Both the position numbers and the translations under genes were made by a program. Below, piece by piece: positions 3,485 through 5,859 of a stretch of 5,859 nt of DNA (its first letter is position 1; every line of letters begins with the position of its first letter). Under the pieces are notes generated by a model that saw only the letters and a program-made list of their open reading frames with translations, did not search any database and had not been told where the DNA came from. Source of the stretch: Oscillospiraceae bacterium (GTDB taxonomy: Bacteria > Bacillota > Clostridia > Oscillospirales > Acutalibacteraceae); the NCBI GenBank assembly GCA_902782805.1, contig CACZON010000232.1, forward strand, positions 1-5,859. The letters are read 5' to 3'.

Positions 3485-5859
3485 CTAATCCTCAACCGCT
3501 TCTTCCGCTTCCGGCGAGAAGGGGTGCAGCGTCAAAAGGCTCGAAAGTCCCTCGTTCTGCATCGTAACGCCGTAAAGTACGTCCGCTTCTTCCATCGTTC
3601 CGCGGCGGTGCGTGATCACGATAAACTGCGTATTTTCGTTCATCCGGCGCAGATACGCGGCAAATTTACCGACGTTGACCTCGTCGAGCGCGGCCTCGAT
3701 CTCATCGAGAACGCAGAACGGCGGCGGCGAAACCTTCATGATCGCAAAATAGATGCAGATCGCGACGAGCGCTTTTTCTCCGCCGGAGAGCAGATCGATA
3801 TTGGAAACGATCTTCCCCGGAGGCTGAACGAAAATCCCGATCCCCGACGCCAGAACGTCCTGAGGCTCGGTCAGGCTCAGATACGCTTTTCCGCCGCCGA
3901 ACAGCTCGCGGAAAATCTGCGTGAAGTTCCGGTTGATCTTCTCGAACCGTTCCTCGAAGAGATCCTTCATCTGACCCATCAGCGAGCGGATCAGGCGGAG
4001 AAGCTCATCCTTCGAGGTTTCGATATCGGCGATCTGGTCGCTTAAAAACGCGTACCGCTCGGAGACCTCCCGGAATTCCTCGATCGCCGAGACGTTGACG
4101 TTTCCGAGGGCTCTGATCTTATTGCGTACGGAGCCGAGCGCGCGACGTGCGGCGTTCGGATTCTCCGGAATCTGCGCGATCTGCTCCGCTTCGCGGCGGG
4201 TCAGCTCGTATTCCTCCCAAAGGCTTGAAATGATCGTATCGTATTCCTTCTGGAGATTGTTCTTCCGCTCCGTCAGGACTGCAAGCTCGTGGGATACGCG
4301 CTCGCGGTCGGCGGTCTTTTCCCGCATCTCGGCACGCAGCCGGGTAATCTCGGTATCGAGCCCGGTGCGCTCGCCGTAGAGCTCCTGCGCGCGCTCCCGC
4401 AGCGCCGCTGCGGCTTTCCGCAGGCTTTCGGCTTCGTTTTTCGCGGCCTCTTCCGCCTCGAGCAGCGTTTGATTGAGGTTTTTGAGCGTTTCGATCTCTT
4501 CCTCGAGATTTTCCCGGCGTTCCAGGCTGATTTTCCGGCGCGCTTCGAGTTCCTGTGCTGAAAGCTCGAGCGCATCCGCGTCCTTTTTCGCTTCGAGCGC
4601 CGAATAGCGCAGTTCGGAGAGATGCTCGTTCATCTCGGAAAGCTTTGCGTTGAGCGCCTCGCGGTCGAGACTCAGCCGGTCGATCGAGGCGGTCACCGCT
4701 TCGATCTGCCGTTCAATCCCGCCGGCCTTTTCCTGCGCTTTTTCGCCTTCCGCGGCAAGCTCTTTCGCCCTGCCTTCCAGAAGGAAAATTTCGTTTTTGA
4801 TATTTTCGATATTTTCTCTCGAGAGCGCGGCTTCCGATTCGATGCGGCGCTGCTCGGTGGTAAGCTTGAATTCCTCTTCCTGCGCGGCGGCAAGCTGCGC
4901 CTGCGCGGCGGTAAGTTCCGCCGTCTCGAGCGAGAGCTCATCGGCGGCGGCTTTTGCCTGCGCTTCGAGCTCCTGCTGTCTTTTCAGCAGTTCCCCCGCG
5001 TTTCTGCGGATCCGCTCGATCTCGGAAGCGCGGCTTAACAATCCCGCGTTTTTCTGGAGCGAGCCGCCCGTCATCGAACCGCCCGCGTTGATCACCTGAC
5101 CGTCAAGCGTGACGACCCGGAAGCGGTAACGGTATTTTTTCGCGATCGCGGCAGCGCTGTCGAAATCCTCGGCAACTGCGATCCGCGAAAGGAGATAATC
5201 CTTGATCTGTTTATAATCGCCGTCGCAGGAGCACAGCTCGCTGGCCATGCCGACGAACCCGGCGCAATCGGAAAGCCCCGATTCCGAAAGAGGATTCGCC
5301 CGGATCACGCTCATCGGCAGGAAGGTCGCCCGTCCGGCGTTTTTGGTTTTGAGGTAATTGATCGCCTGCTTGACGTCTTCTTCCGTTTCGGCAACGATCT
5401 GCTGGAGCGCGGCGCCCAGCGCCACTTCCACGGCGACCGAATATCTTTCCGGCACCTTCAGCAAACGGGAAACAGGGCCGCGGATCCCGCGGAGCGTTCC
5501 GCGCGAAGCTTCCTGGAGGATCGTTTTGACGCTGTAGCCGAAGCCCTCCATATTCTTTTCGAGATCCTCGAGAAGCCGCGCGCGGCGGTTCTCGGATTCC
5601 ACTTCAAGCCGGGCTTTTTCAACTTTTTCGGTAAGCTGTGAAACGCGCTTTTCGCGGCTGCCGATCCGGATCTCCCGCCCTGAGATCACGTTTTTGGCCG
5701 CTGTGATCTGCGCCCGTGCTTCTTCGATCTCCTCGTCGTATTTTTGAAGGAGCTCCTGCGCCTCGCGCTCGCGTTCGATCCAGCGTTCGGACTGTTCGCC
5801 GGCGTTTTCGATCCGGGAGCGGATCTCGGAAATCGATACCTCCGACGCGTTTTTCGCGA
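3485..5859 (-). CDS. smc: Chromosome segregation ATPase SMC, C-terminal two-thirds (5' end outside window)
   Basis: 790 residues of the structural-maintenance-of-chromosomes ATPase are visible, and the frame stays open to the window edge. SMC dimers with ScpA and ScpB fold and segregate the chromosome. In visible-residue numbering the order is: end of the N-terminal coiled coil (1 to about 105), hinge (about 106-271, near 5545-5045) with the conserved LDGQVINAGGSMTGGS segment, a long Glu/Arg/Ala-rich return coiled coil, then the C-terminal head. The head has LGNVNVSAIEEF near 4110-4075, ABC signature LSGGE at 690-694 (3790-3776), Walker B ending D718-E719 (3706-3701), and the closing FVITHRRGTMEEADVLYGVTMQ. 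The N-terminal Walker A is outside the window. The family is about 1180 residues. A GTG at 5689 is internal: coiled-coil sequence continues upstream in the same frame. Stop is TAG at 3487-3485. The smc-ftsY pairing is standard in Bacillota. Confidence 0.97.
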   Translation of the reverse strand, partial: AKNASEVSISEIRSRIENAGEQSERWIEREREAQELLQKYDEEIEEARAQITAAKNVISGREIRIGSREKRVSQLTEKVEKARLEVESENRRARLLEDLEKNMEGFGYSVKTILQEASRGTLRGIRGPVSRLLKVPERYSVAVEVALGAALQQIVAETEEDVKQAINYLKTKNAGRATFLPMSVIRANPLSESGLSDCAGFVGMASELCSCDGDYKQIKDYLLSRIAVAEDFDSAAAIAKKYRYRFRVVTLDGQVINAGGSMTGGSLQKNAGLLSRASEIERIRRNAGELLKRQQELEAQAKAAADELSLETAELTAAQAQLAAAQEEEFKLTTEQRRIESEAALSRENIENIKNEIFLLEGRAKELAAEGEKAQEKAGGIERQIEAVTASIDRLSLDREALNAKLSEMNEHLSELRYSALEAKKDADALELSAQELEARRKISLERRENLEEEIETLKNLNQTLLEAEEAAKNEAESLRKAAAALRERAQELYGERTGLDTEITRLRAEMREKTADRERVSHELAVLTERKNNLQKEYDTIISSLWEEYELTRREAEQIAQIPENPNAARRALGSVRNKIRALGNVNVSAIEEFREVSERYAFLSDQIADIETSKDELLRLIRSLMGQMKDLFEERFEKINRNFTQIFRELFGGGKAYLSLTEPQDVLASGIGIFVQPPGKIVSNIDLLSGGEKALVAICIYFAIMKVSPPPFCVLDEIEAALDEVNVGKFAAYLRRMNENTQFIVITHRRGTMEEADVLYGVTMQNEGLSSLLTLHPFSPEAEEAVED

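Noticed and set aside
2885..4045. Plus-strand open frame of 386 codons, antisense to ftsY and smc
   Set aside because: It is the mirror of two clear genes. The low-complexity Arg/Asp/Phe-rich translation, the lack of any recognisable domain and its crossing of the smc-ftsY junction all point to a GC-rich codon-bias shadow.
5212..5217. Plus-strand TATAAT within smc
   Set aside because: No -35 match at the right distance and no gene downstream on the plus strand.
5687..5689. GTG as a possible start of the SMC-like gene, which would make a short 734-residue protein
   Set aside because: The same frame continues upstream without a stop to the window edge with coiled-coil sequence, so this is an internal Val codon of a full SMC.
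1..5859. Search for terminators, tRNA genes, CRISPR repeats, insertion sequences or a hidden defence system
   Set aside because: Coding fills the window with gaps of at most 15 nt, every gene belongs to a recognised core family, and no repeated units or inverted repeats of note were seen by eye.

Overview
The window is one tightly packed block of housekeeping genes. All of them lie on the minus strand, so transcription runs from high to low coordinates. In that order they are smc (3' part only), ftsY, rdgB, yhbY, a fused nadD-yqeK gene, rsfS, and the first 35 codons of leuS. No gap between genes exceeds 15 bases. Two stop/start junctions overlap as TTGA, and rdgB and yhbY overlap by 14 nt. 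I see no mobile element, CRISPR array, RNA gene, attachment site or terminator. The long open frames on the plus strand are antisense shadows.

The likely source is a bacterium of the Bacillota, probably class Clostridia and perhaps an uncultured gut-type lineage of the Oscillospirales or Christensenellales kind. The reasons are the SMC of Bacillus type, the strong purine-rich Shine-Dalgarno sites, the YhbY-NadD-YqeK-RsfS-LeuS order typical of Firmicutes, and GC-rich codon use (mid to high fifties percent GC by eye, not computed). The exact lineage cannot be told from this window.

Layout: 5859-3485 is the second half of SMC, covering the end of the first coiled-coil arm, the hinge, the return arm and the C-terminal ATPase half. 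3469-2549 is FtsY, the SRP receptor. 2552-1953 is the XTP/dITP house-cleaning pyrophosphatase. 1966-1658 is the ribosome-assembly protein YhbY. 1653-472 is one polypeptide joining NadD (NAD synthesis) to a YqeK-type HD hydrolase (Ap4A breakdown). 475-110 is the ribosome silencing factor RsfS. 107-1 is the start of leucyl-tRNA synthetase.

The block joins chromosome organisation and membrane targeting (smc, ftsY) to nucleotide quality control, 50S subunit biology and translation (rdgB, yhbY, rsfS, leuS), with NAD and Ap4A metabolism between. Three genes (rdgB, nadD-yqeK, rsfS) appear to start with TTG. The least expected signal is a near-consensus sigma-A-type promoter inside the yqeK half (839-867), which could transcribe rsfS and leuS separately. 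The window is otherwise ordinary core genome, and I found no convincing undescribed system.
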